DNA from: Macrolepiota albuminosa | Lineage: Eukaryota; Basidiomycota; Agaricomycetes; Agaricales; Agaricaceae | Assembly (NCBI GenBank): GCA_027475525.1 | Contig: JAMWFC010000082.1 | Coordinates: 2,356,001 to 2,420,000, forward strand | Reading direction: 5' to 3' | Length of the DNA: 64,000 bases | Shown: one piece after another, positions 1-9,740 of the stretch | How the letters are laid out: each line of letters begins with the position of its first letter | Numbering within the stretch: position 1 is the stretch's first letter | Translations under genes and position numbers: made by a program | Notes under the pieces: generated by a model | Database searches by the model: none | Seen by the model: only the letters and a program-made list of their open reading frames with translations | What the model was told of the DNA's origin: nothing

Positions 1-579
1 GGACCAATTGGCTGGCCTTTGCGAGCGTGTGGAGGTTGTAGTGCAGTCCAACCCGAATTCTAACGATATTACACCGATACAGAAGGCGATGACTGCAGGG
101 TACTTTTATAATACTGTACGTTCTTTTTCACGATTCACCATGAGCGCTATAGTTGACGTCAACTCGATCCAGGCACAACTACAAAAGAGTGGGGATTCAT
201 ATCGCACGCTCAAGACCAATCACACAGTGTATATCCACCCCTCATCAAGTCTCTTTCAACATCAACCGCCGGTCAAGACGATTCTGTATTATGAACTTGT
301 CATGACAAGCAAGTCATACATGCGGTACGTCTGTTTCTCTGTACGAGGCAACGGAATGACGTATATCGGGATACAGACAAGTGATGGAGATCAAACCTGC
401 ATGGTTGTTGGAAGGTATGCCAGTCCCATTTTCTCAATAAATTCCATTTTTCAACACATTTCCTCGCAGTTGCGCCTCATTATTTCAAGGCTGCCGATTT
501 GGAACAACTGGCCACGGGTGACAAGAAGATGCCGAATGCAAAGGCAGCCGGTGCATCGTCTAACTCAACTCCCCGGTAG
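1..579 (+). CDS. PRP2: PRP2/DHX16-type DEAH-box splicing helicase, C-terminal end (partial)
   Basis: This is the 3' end of a DEAH-box RNA helicase that remodels the spliceosome before the first catalytic step. The coding part runs <1-115, 173-324, 377-414 and 470-579; the three introns (116-172, 325-376, 415-469) have GT..AG ends and the spliced frame stays open to TAG at 577-579. The protein carries the family's C-terminal OB-fold region: DQLAGLCERVEV, AMTAGYFYNT, then KSGDSYRTLK, HTVYIHPSSSLF, YYELVMTSKSYMRQV and WLLEVAPHYFKAADLEQ, ending with a short Lys/Ala/Ser tail after DKKMPNAKAA. 'RQV.EI.P.WLLEVAPHY' and 'DKKMP' match DHX16/Prp2/Cdc28 better than Prp22 or Prp16. Helicase motifs lie upstream of the window. 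Confidence 0.88.
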
Positions 580-732
580 TAAACTCACTCTTCTGACTAA
601 TTTGTATTATTTCATTGTTCTCATGTATACCTATGTTTGCTGAGGAAACCCTCTTATTTCCAAAGATCAATTCAAACACACTTTGATAAAAGAAAGGAAT
701 AATTGCGCTATCCCCTTCCGACATATGGAACC

Positions 733-1762
733 TCAGTTGCCCTTAAAAGATTGATCAGGACTTCCTTTTATCCGATTAGGAGGTACGTACATGATGTTAT
801 ATTGAAGAACAGTCACGTCGTTGGGCAGATTTGCAATGTGAACAATTGAATCTGCAACGTGCTTGACATCGAAAGTCGCTTCCGGAATAACGCGTCCGTC
901 AGGTTGAAGCGCCCCGATTGTAAGTCCTGCTGCTAGCTGTGTATGCGCATTTCCTGGAACCAATTAAAACGTCGGGAGTGTCAATGGAGACATCGTACCA
1001 ATGTCTATCTGAGTACACGTTATATTGAATGCCCGACCGTCGAGAGCTGTGACTTTCGTGAGCCCGGTTATAGCATGCTTGGAACAGGTGTAAGGACAAG
1101 AGTGTGGCCGTGGTACATGTGCAGCGAGAGAACCGTTATTAATGATGCGACCTTAGGGAGATGTTGGCTGATTCACTGATTGTGGCGCACTTGTGACTCA
1201 CCTCCCTGTGGGGATTGACTTTTGAATGTCTTGACTGCCTCTCGCGTGCAAAGGAAAGGGCCGATGAGGTTGACAGTGATGACTTGCTGAAAGGTCTCCA
1301 GAGAAAGCTCCTCAATGGGTACTTTTGGGACGCCGATTCCCGCGTTCTAGATATGAATGTACACAACAGAGATATTTTATGGATCTTGGACCTACATTGA
1401 AAAGAAGATCCAAACGGCCTGAGTAGAGTCAGAGGACTTGCACGAATTTAGAAGTAACATAGATGCTACGTACCAAAATGTCCTACTCCTTCAGCAAAGA
1501 GACGCTTTACAAAAGCCTCATCTGTGATATCACCGGTGATAGAAAAGGATTTTCCAGTGGCTCCAGATTCTGTGGCTAGATTTACTGTCTCTTGAAGTGC
1601 GTCGTTACGTCTGGCAGTCAGAATGACATTCCAGCCTGCTTTTAGCAATGCTATTGCAGTGGCCCTGCCAATACCTAGCGATAGTGCATTAGGAGGCGAC
1701 TTATTGTATATAAAAAGATGACCTGAGGATGCCCCTGTAACGAGTGCTGTCTTGACTGTCAT
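733..1762 (-). CDS. Short-chain dehydrogenase/reductase (classical SDR, NADP-dependent type)
   Basis: The gene encodes a cytosolic Rossmann-fold oxidoreductase of about 250 residues with several introns. The start is ATG at 1762 ([14 protein letters not shown]); an intron follows inside the cofactor loop, so the exons join as [13 protein letters not shown] to give TGxxxGIG. Downstream are [14 protein letters not shown] (NAG motif), [16 protein letters not shown], a Ser in NNGSLSAHVPRP and the catalytic YxxxK in [15 protein letters not shown]. The last exon ends with [16 protein letters not shown] and TGA at 733-735. The arginine in 'TARRND' after the second strand suggests NADP(H). The family includes serine dehydrogenase-like YdfG proteins, but the substrate cannot be read from sequence. 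The exon order is clear; exact borders of the middle exons are less certain. Confidence 0.85.
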
Positions 1763-1954
1763 TGAAGTCCTGGACTACACCGGTCCAGATGCCGGTAGCA
1801 TTCGTCTCATGATCGGCTTTGATCGGCTTCGTCATACAATGACGAACAACAAAAGGTTGACCATAATAATTATTATAACTTCGATGAAAGCGTGATTATT
1901 GGCAACCCTTTTCATAAATGCCTTCCTCATATCTATCGTCCATAATGAAAACAT

Positions 1955-2296
1955 TTACTTTACTGGCAAATACACCGCTTGTTGAGGAATCCAAATCACG
2001 CCTTCCGGTTGCTGTTCCTCTGCAGCCGTTGTCCAGGCGTTCGTGTAACAGTAGTTGTGAAAGGAGGAAAGAAGATTCTGTAAGTCACTGTTCGCAGAGC
2101 TTATTGACAGGCTGACAAATTTCCCTCTCCAGAGAGACCTTTCATGCGACTCCTCGTGCCATACCGTGACACACAGACCGATTGCAACGTCGGCCTCCAA
2201 GACATTATCTACCGACTCGTCCTCTTCGTTTTGAAGTCCACATGTTTTTTTTATGTTTGTTATGTTAGATACAATAGATCTCAGTCTTTGTATCAC
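1955..2296 (-). CDS. Unassigned ORF, possibly the 3' part of a gene
   Basis: An open frame of 113 codons ends with WIPQQAVYLPVK and a stop. I recognise no family. The stretch DVAIGLCVTVWHEESHERS has the look of a folded protein, and the N-terminal part is acidic (NEEDESVDN). The frame could be an exon of a larger gene, since basidiomycete genes are finely split and no convincing start context is present. A related 3' motif (ttagatacaata..atct, then ctcagtctttg) occurs twice nearby, at about 2262 and 2322. Expression is unproven. Confidence 0.3.
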   Translation of the reverse strand: MIQRLRSIVSNITNIKKTCGLQNEEDESVDNVLEADVAIGLCVTVWHEESHERSLWRGKFVSLSISSANSDLQNLLSSFHNYCYTNAWTTAAEEQQPEGVIWIPQQAVYLPVK

Positions 2297-2299
2297 AAC

Positions 2300-3171
2300 G
2301 ACTATGTTCTACGTACCTGTTAGATACAATAAATCTATATATATATGAGCCTAGGTTTGGTATGGATAGGGATCCGAGACATACCTCAGTCTTTGCATCC
2401 CGCCACGACCTTCCCATCGCGTGCTTACTTTAGGTATTTCGGCGCTTATAGAATGCCGAGGTTCTGAGTGGCCGAAATAGCTAGGTGAGAGGTGAGACCG
2501 TGTGGCCGTGGATTGTGTCTCGCCGATAGTAGAAATAATTATTGACAACGAGGCGTGAGATGCGAGAACTGTTTGCAAACAATGCTCGCGGTGAGACGAG
2601 ATCTGGAATGTGAGAACGAGGAAGGAGATATGGAAGACCTATGCAGTCTGAGCACGTGACGAGCGCAGAGGGAACTGATCGGAAGCGGGATCCGGGATAT
2701 CCTTCGACTCCGAAGGGTGAAGACCGTTTTCGGAGGCCTCTGCGTGCCCTCCCTCTCTTGGCCAGATGCCGTTCTCGGCACGGTGCCGTGTCTGGCGGTT
2801 GCCGTGGCTCACGGTCTCAGACATCTCGCCGCGACCTCCTCTCAACATGTTACCCTCGATTTTCAAGTCAAGCTGCAACCTTTACCCATACCTGTCCTGA
2901 AGCTGATCAAGTCATAACCTTGTACATTAGCATCTTGTCCAATACTTGTTACTTCGTATGATTATGTCGCAGATTATCCTCATCAGCACCGGTCTCTGGA
3001 AGGGTAACCAGTGTTAAGAATGCAACGATGTACGAATCTTTTGACCGTCGACACCTCTAACTTTGATCCGGACCGTAAGCGCATTCCCCACACTAACCCC
3101 AGGGTCCCTACAAATGAATCAACCTTCCCAAGTTCCGTTGCGTGTTGCCAGTGTTATTGACCTCGTTCATC
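2300..3171. other. Intergenic stretch upstream of the first CoA-transferase gene
   Basis: About 870 bp without a recognisable gene. Short open frames exist on both strands, for example 2717-2917 plus and 2539-2878 minus. They overlap each other and show no family resemblance, so I do not call them. A short AT run (tatatatata, near 2336) and a CACGTGAC-type E-box (near 2654) are visible; their function is unknown. Confidence 0.5.
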
Positions 3172-5018
3172 ATGTTACGAACAGTAATTAGGCACTCTTG
3201 TTCACTACGTGTTGTATGCTCCGCTTCGAGTGCTAGTGGCCATCGACGTTTCCACCAGACAACGAATTCTCAATTAGATGACTCCAGTAAGAGCACGGAG
3301 ATGCTCCCACCGCTCAAAGGGGTCAAAGTTCTAGACTTGACACGCATCTTGGCTGGCCCTACGGCGACCATGCTCTTAGCTGACCTTGGTGCGGATGTGA
3401 TAAAGGTAGAAGAAATCAGCAAAGGGGACGATACCAGTGAGTGGCAGTAGGAGCTCATCCATTAATGAAATGAATGCTTTGCCCAGGGACATGGCTTCCA
3501 CCCTCAGCTCCCACACTCTCCTCTGCTCCGGCTGAAACGAGTCATCTTCCACCGGAGTCAGCATACTTCCTTGCTGTCAACAGGAACAAGCGATCGATGA
3601 CGGTCAACTTTAAATCACCTGAAGGACTTGAAATCCTCCAGAAACTTGTGAAGAAATCCGATATCCTAGTTGAGAACTTTGTTTCTGGGAAACTCGAGAC
3701 AATGGGCCTTGGGTATGAGGACTGCAAGAAGCTCAATCCTCGACTTATTTACACATCTATCACGGGTAAGGAAATTTAATACGTGCCTGTGAAAGTTGAA
3801 TGTCTCAAAAAGCATCAAAAGGCTATGGCCAGACGGGTCCATATAGAAAAGCTCCAGGGTATGATGCAATTGTGGAAGCTGAGGCTGGCTTAATGCACAT
3901 GTTCGTTTGTCGTGATTTTTTTCCGGTGTCTTTACAGGTTGACAATGATCCAGAACGGGAGAGCCCGACAGGCCACCTTCAAAAGTCGGCGTCGCGGCTA
4001 CGGACATTGCCACTGGCCTGTACGCGCATGGAGCTATCATGGCTGCACTTCTTTCTCGTCAGAAAACTGGTCAGGGAGTTTGGATAGATTGCAATTTGTT
4101 TGAGACCCAGGTACTTATCATGTCTATATTTGCCATCAATAGTGAAGTTTTAGAGGACTTTGCGTTACAGATCGCTGGGCTAGCAAACGTTGCCTCAAAC
4201 TATTTGATTTCTGATGAAGAGGCTTCCAGACATGGAACTGCGCATCCATCTGTTGTTCCGTATCAAGTATTCCCCTGCAGGGATGGTTTCCTGATGATTA
4301 CTGCTGGCAATAACAAACAAGTCGGCATCTCCTGATGATTGAGTTTTTGACGCTTACAGCTTTCATCAGTTTGCATTGCTTGCCGAGAAGATTCTGGACG
4401 ACCCTGAACTCGCAACAAACCCCAGGTTTGCGACGAACGAGGCACGAGTTGCAAACCGCGTGGAGCTTGTTAACATCATTTCAGAAGCATTGCTGAAACA
4501 GGACAGAGCGTACTGGATTGAGCGATTTACGGGAATGGGGTGAGTCTGAAACTATCACTTTCGGGGAAAGAGCGTGGCGTCCGATTGATCTATTCGTTTA
4601 GTGTTCCATTTAGTCCCATCAACAACATCAAGCAGACGTTTGACCATCCTCAGGTACATTCTGATCGTATCCATCCTAACTGATTCACATTTCGTCCATC
4701 AACAAGGCAATTGCACGTCAAGTTACAGTTGAGGTCGAGGTCAGTGGTCCCTTGGCGAAGCAAGCTCGTCTTGGTTCACTGATACGTTACAGCATCCTCG
4801 GGCAGGGAAGATCAAATTATTAGCGCCAGCAGTTTCTTACAACGGGAAAAAAATGGCTGTACGTATGCCTCCCCCTTGGTTGTCGGAGCATACTACAGAG
4901 GTATGTGTGTATCCTTTTGAATTCCCTGCATTGACCTTTAAGTCTGTCTTAGGTTATGACGGAGCTTGGATACTCACCCGAGACTATAAAATCATTGAGG
5001 GAACGGTTGATCATATAA
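3172..5018 (+). CDS. Class III (CaiB/BaiF) CoA-transferase, SUGCT-like, copy A with mitochondrial presequence
   Basis: Ten exons (3172-3436, 3487-3765, 3822-3900, 3954-4110, 4171-4320, 4370-4539, 4602-4653, 4707-4739, 4793-4900, 4953-5018) give an intact 452-residue protein ending RERLII. Residues 1-40 are basic and rich in Ser/Arg with no acidic residue until the Asp pair near position 38 ([17 protein letters not shown]), typical of a mitochondrial matrix presequence. The core has [109 protein letters not shown] and [14 protein letters not shown]. Family members such as human SUGCT move CoA between succinyl- and hydroxymethylglutaryl/glutaryl groups; the exact substrate here is inferred. The conserved Asp of the family is expected in '[10 protein letters not shown]'. 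A near-identical second copy lies 6.4 kb downstream. Confidence 0.9.
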
Positions 5019-5085
5019 ATTACACAGTTGTCGAAGTCTGTAGGTGGATATTTTCACGATCCCTTCACATCTCTCAACCACTGGT

Positions 5086-5409
5086 TTAACAATCATATTG
5101 TAGTCTTTTCCCTTGTGTTCTCCTTGTATCTCTCAAATCTGAGATTCTCCCTGTGGCACTTACGATAATGAGCAAGTTTACGCGCTGTGGACCAGAAGTT
5201 CGTCCCAGGTTCGCTGGTAAATCCGAGACGGTAATATCGGTTAGTTCCATGTTGGGCTTGACAAGATCTTTCAAATTCATACGTATCAACTTCTCTGCGC
5301 GCCGATCGAAGATTGAGTAAAGCAGAGTCGTAGAAAGCTTCAAAATCTGTTTCAGCCTATGACACGATGGACTTTCCCATTTTAGATTCACACATCCTTT
5401 CAAATACAT
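5086..5409 (-). CDS. Unassigned ORF downstream of CoA-transferase copy A
   Basis: A 107-codon open frame begins MYLKGCVNLKWES and holds a basic stretch (FDRRAEKLIRMNL). No family is recognised. Its 3' end runs into the edge of the block shared with copy B (homology stops near 5106), so it may be a chance frame created at a rearrangement junction. Nothing comparable follows copy B. Confidence 0.2.
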   Translation of the reverse strand: MYLKGCVNLKWESPSCHRLKQILKLSTTLLYSIFDRRAEKLIRMNLKDLVKPNMELTDITVSDLPANLGRTSGPQRVNLLIIVSATGRISDLRDTRRTQGKRLQYDC

Positions 5410-6333
5410 ATGGTTGGTCTCCTGCGGGACTCGGATATCATCTTCTCAGTGCTGGCGTTGTCTTTGCCATTATTTAAATTTGTGGTCCAGAACGCTTTAA
5501 ATTCGATTACATTGTAATCCTACGACTACCCCCATTACAGTAGATGTATTTAGACTTGTGTGGCTGACCTTGCTTCCGTTTTCGGTTTCCGAGACTTGAT
5601 CCCTCTACCTTTTACTTCCGTTGTTATTCTTCTTATCTTACTTGAGTAAGTATGCACTAGATATCGCTCACGGAATATAGCGAGGTTCTGTTGTTTGTCG
5701 GTGCTGTCTTCAGTGAGGACGTTGTCCTACATACGTTCGGATAGTTTGACTCCATAAGAAGGAACGGTCAACAACGAGTATCTTCAAGATGCGGATTTGG
5801 GCAGGGATACAACCCCAGACTTCGAGTGCATATATATAACGAGGTCAATCAGGGTTAGACAAATCTGTTGTCATCTTGTGGTGTGATTGAGAGTTGGATG
5901 TAATATGATCTGATAAAAAATATTGAGCCAATTCTGCACAGTCGGAAACTTGATCCATCCATCTTTTTTTTGTTGAAAGAATACACTTATATTGTATCAC
6001 CTGCTTGATTTGGTGGTGACAAAAGTATGAAAGGTCTGACTCTCTTCTCTCTATTCTTGCCTCAGTTACCTTGCTGCTGTCTAACCAGGACGCTGTTGAC
6101 CTGCAGGTGTAATTTCCAAAAAGAATGTAGGAGGCCTGGCTGAAGTGCACACCGCAAGGGATTTACTGTCTACATTAAATGAGACATGTGGATTCAGACT
6201 ACAAGGACCCTTCAAGAAAGGTTACCCTGTTCAGTCCCTGTTGTAGATGTCGGCATTGTTGCAGCAGGAGAAACAGAAGCAGATTCTGGAAGGTAGTTCT
6301 TAGAGAGGTTGACCTTTGGGACAGGTTTAACAT
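5410..6333. other. Intergenic stretch with normal CpG content
   Basis: No gene is recognisable. CpG dinucleotides are common here, in contrast to the block that starts near 6.4 kb. Frames such as 5845-6150 minus lack any family signature. Confidence 0.45.
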
Positions 6334-7233
6334 ATACTATTCCACTCCTTTAGCTTGGAGTCCCCTCTGAGTCAGACAAAACAATGTTTTGTCACAACCA
6401 GCCATCCTAAGCACTTCACACAAGACATACAATGTAATATAATGTTAGATGCCAGGTCACCATAAGCATCAGGACATTATTGATTGCTGGCAAGGGCCAA
6501 TTAAACTTTATATCCTCCACCCCTGGCTGAATATTATAGATATATATATGCATGCTGTCTGTATATGCACCCTCAGTCAAGTACATGAGACTGAGGGTAA
6601 GCTACTACATACCTCACTAGACAAACATCATACTAATAACCTCACCTAGTTCACATTACTTACCATGTGTCCTAGGTAGGTTTAATATTGAGTCAAGTAC
6701 ATGAGATTGAGGTTCACATTACTTACCATGTGTTCTAGTGTATTGTCGAGTCAACTTCTAACACCTAATGTATTCCCAACTTAGAGCAAGGTGAGGTCTT
6801 GTTGCTGAGTCCCTTGGTGGCAAATGGTCAAGCTAGTTGTCATGCCTGCCAATTCAGTGGCAAGGTGGAGTCTAAAATTCTCTCATGTCTTGGTCTTGTT
6901 GACTCATTCTTTACAGTGCAGTGGAGTGTGAATTCAGCATCTTATTAAGGTGTGATGCTGTAAGCAGATACTGTATCTGACTCCACTAAGCACGAGCATT
7001 AACTGAGACAAGATATGATTTGGGAAAGAAAACTAAAACTAACTTGTCTACCACCCTACCTAATATATACTACGTCTCATTCTGTCAATAAGGTTCTCTT
7101 GTTTCCTTCAATCGCTGCCTGCTTACCCAAGACCCCCTATTATGATTGAGTGTAGTTGTAAGTGATACACTTACAGATGCCTTAGTGACATCCAACTCAG
7201 AGGGGACTCTGAGCCAAAGGGGTGGAATAGTAT
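6334..7233. mobile_element. 900-bp non-autonomous DNA element with 39-bp terminal inverted repeats
   Basis: The left end 6334-6372 (atactattccactccttt...ctctgagt) matches the reverse complement of 7195-7233 at 35 of 39 positions, and the four differences are transitions. The interior has no transposase frame, so it looks like a MITE or an internally deleted copy. The target-site duplication is not resolved; a dinucleotide AT or TA is possible. The interior is almost free of CpG and contains the CCCTCAGTC hairpin at 6569. Two further internal direct repeats are visible: gtcaagtacatgaga (about 6575 and 6692) and ttcacattacttaccatgtgt (about 6650 and 6713). Confidence 0.6.
6569..6598. repeat. 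CCCTCAGTC hairpin, copy 1
   Basis: Perfect 10-bp arms, accctcagtc and gactgagggt, enclose a 10-nt loop. Flanks resemble those of the copy at 7562 (gctgtct..tat.t before it, ta.g.tactacata after it), so it is part of a dispersed repeat rather than a lone terminator. Confidence 0.6.
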
Positions 7234-7561
7234 TACCTTAGGCTTCAGATTCACAACTTGGCCTCAGATTGACTTCCAGTGCTACATTTATAATGAACTG
7301 AGAAGCAAGTTCTCATTGGAGAGAGCTCATTAGAGAACATTTGAAGCTTTTAATATCAGAAACTGATTTTGATGTAATCAATTGTTCCTGCTGTTTTTTG
7401 TGAATCTCTAGTGTTGAACTGTTGATATTGGAATGATGGCACTGTAAGTGGCCAAAGACTCTTCACATTTGCTTTGTTTCATTTCTCTTTACTTCACATT
7501 CATTGTCACACAGAGGACAATGTATAACAAATGCTTATATACTGTCTTTAATATGTACAAC

Positions 7562-7593
7562 ACCCTCAGTCATTTATAACACAGACTGAGGGT
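7562..7593. repeat. CCCTCAGTC hairpin, copy 2
   Basis: The same 10-bp arms surround a 12-nt loop. The sequence just upstream (ctgtctttaatatgtacaac) and downstream (gagttactttacatata) is related to that around the 6569 copy. Confidence 0.6.
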
Positions 7594-7649
7594 GAGTTAC
7601 TTTACATATACACATATAATAACAAACTAATTGTACTATAGACAACCAG

Positions 7650-7730
7650 ACAGGTGGCCTAATGGTTATCTGGTCTGTGTTGTTGGGTAGATGCTCCTGC
7701 TCTAGAGGTTGTGGGTTCAATTTCTGCACA
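7650..7730 (+). repeat. tRNA-derived SINE-like sequence with decayed A and B boxes
   Basis: The piece has a tRNA-like internal promoter: an A-box match (tggcctaatggttatctgg, about 7655) and a B-box match (ggttcaatttc, 7714-7724), spaced as in a tRNA. The B box differs from the consensus GGTTCGAATCC mainly by CG to CA and C to T changes, as expected in this CpG-poor block. The arms do not fold into an intact tRNA by eye, so I call it a SINE head or tRNA relic, not a working tRNA gene. Confidence 0.45.
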
Positions 7731-8339
7731 TGCATGAGTATTGTGAAGCCCTGTGAGTGCAATGTCACATGTAATACAAGAGTCTGGCCTTGGTAAAGTC
7801 AGTTTGATGAGGAGATATCTCTGCCTTTGGAGGGCATGTCTGGCAGCATAATCATGTGATTAGAAGTCTGGCCTTGGTAAAGTCAGTTTGCAGGGGAAAT
7901 ATAATGTTTTAAGGGCACCCTGCAGCTGCATAGCCCACTACTTTTGAGAGGAGGACTTGCTTGGCAGTGAATTTCATTAGACCACAAAATTGAATAATAT
8001 GTTTAATTATTCATTATAGAGACTGGTTTGCCTGGGAAAATGAGCACTTGAAGCACAACATTTAGGGTCGACTTGAATGAAATATATTGACCAATAGTCC
8101 TCTCACTTCATCTGAATGGAATGTGAAAGGGAGACAAGTGAATGTTTACAAGTCTCGTTTCTTGTGTTATTTGTTTTGGAAAAGGATGTTGACAGTGGCA
8201 TGGTTGCCCAGGCAATATATTGAAAATTTATTGTTTGAATTTCTAAAGGTCACGTTTGGATTCAAAGCTTTTTAATACTATGCCTGGAGCAATGCTTTCT
8301 CTATCAGAACTTTAGGCAATGAAGAAGGAACTGTGCTGT

Positions 8340-8890
8340 GATTAGTCGATGAATCAAAGACAACAGGAACAGTAGAGGACCCCAACAGAATGCTCATGGT
8401 AGGGGAAAAAGTAGAGGAGAAAGCAAGAGAAGCAGGAAGTGAAAACCCTATTGATCAATATACCCAGGCATAAATAGGGTGAATGAAACAACAGATCTGA
8501 ACTGAAACTGAAAAAAAGGAACGATAATGATTGTGAAACCAATTGATCAAAATTGATTGAAACAGAGTGAAACAGAAATAGCCACAACAAAAACCAAGAG
8601 TGTAATGAGATTGTAAAAGGGCTGAAAACTGACAGGCTGGCATGGAGGACACAAGTGTTAAACCAATCAATCAAAACTGGTTGATAAAAAATACTCACAG
8701 GGAGGGCAAGAGAAGGAACCAAGAGAGTGGGAAAGGTGGAAAAGGGGTGAAAATGAAAGAAACAAAGTTGAGAAAAACTAACAGGCTGGGATAAAAACTA
8801 ACACATGATGAATAGTCAGACCTGAAAATTTTGTCAGTATTGTTTGCACACCATAGACCCACTACTAAAGTAGCAGAAATCTCTACTTCT
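8340..8890. repeat. Decayed copy of a dispersed element also present at 12.3-12.7 kb
   Basis: The start (gtagaggaccccaacagaatg) and the end (cctgaaaatttt..gtttgcacaccatagacccactac) align with 12337-12360 and 12639-12690. This copy has lost nearly all CpG, while the other keeps them (ttcgcgactgttgttcgcag). Middle parts are purine-rich and align only loosely. Confidence 0.5.
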
Positions 8891-9369
8891 TATCATGATC
8901 CTGGATAGATTCAGGATCTATCTCCAAATACAGCAATGCACCAAGAGGATGGGGATGATGATGATGCCTAAAAGTTGATCAATAGCAGATACAGATATGG
9001 TTTTTGGCTACTGACTAGGAAATATGTGTTGGGCATGCTAAGTATGTGAGGGAGTCCTGGGCAGGTCCCAGAAAACAAGTCAGAAATGAGTTGAATGGCA
9101 AGATTTAATATAATTGACTGAAATAGCTACCTGACAGAGTGTAAGTCTACAATTTGTGTGGTAGTGTGAGCAAAACGACCGAGTATGTAAAGGTATTGAC
9201 TGAGGGTATTTGAAGCATAGGGGCTGTATATATAAGTTTCGAGACAATGGAGGGCCACATAGTGGCCAGTGTGATATGAGTGAAGGGAATAAAGGTGTGC
9301 GTGATAAAGAGGATAAGATTGAACAATGACGTCAGGGATAACGGACATTGATCTCCGGATATCTAACAC

Positions 9370-9441
9370 ATCTCTCGATATTTGACTCCAGGTGCGTTAC
9401 TTACATCTCTTCACTTATTATCTCTCGATATTTGACTCCAG
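9370..9441. repeat. Short direct repeat tctctcgatatttgactccag
   Basis: The 20-nt string ctctcgatatttgactccag occurs twice about 50 bp apart. A (CA)n run follows near 9508-9524. The role is unknown. Confidence 0.5.
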
Positions 9442-9530
9442 TCCATTCTTGTTAACTTATAGTACACGAATACATTACGCTTTATCATAATGTTGCCTCA
9501 CGGATTCACACACACACACACACTTCCCTG

Positions 9531-9740
9531 CAATTCTGATACATATCTTATAAATTGCTCTCAATATGTGGGATTGCAACGTCTTGGCGGAACCCTGACG
9601 ATTCCCTGATAACGGAGATGCTCCCACCGCTCAAGCAATTCTGATACATATCTTATAAATTGCTCTCAATATGTGGGATTGCAACATCTTGGCGGAACCC
9701 TGACGATTCCCTGATAACGGAGATGCTCCCACCGCTCAAC
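9531..9740. repeat. Imperfect 105-bp tandem duplication at the 5' edge of CoA-transferase copy B
   Basis: The segment starting caattctgatacatatctta occurs at 9531 and again at 9636. The copies differ at one base (caacgtcttgg versus caacatcttgg). Each ends with the first bases of the CoA-transferase homology (atgctcccaccgctcaa). Its period and its mismatch set it apart from the 77-bp perfect duplications in the rest of the window. Confidence 0.75.

Larger units (their letters stand above)
6421..9120. repeat. CpG-depleted repeat block (decayed, probably methylated transposon DNA)
   Basis: Reading line by line I find about nine CpG dinucleotides in 2.7 kb, where a random sequence of this base composition would have roughly a hundred. 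Flanking DNA on both sides is normal. TpG and CpA are abundant, as expected from deamination of methylated cytosines in silenced repeats. No long gene-like frame survives. Internal repeats include gtctggccttggtaaagtcag at about 7782 and 7866. The block separates the two CoA-transferase copies. Confidence 0.7.

Noticed and set aside
7650..7730. Functional tRNA gene
   Set aside because: Boxes are degenerate, stems do not pair well by eye, and the surroundings are decayed repeat DNA.
8354..8722. Long minus-strand frame rich in Phe and Ser as a membrane protein
   Set aside because: It lies in a purine-rich, CpG-depleted repeat; the composition alone explains the hydrophobic translation. The same holds for 12352-12770.
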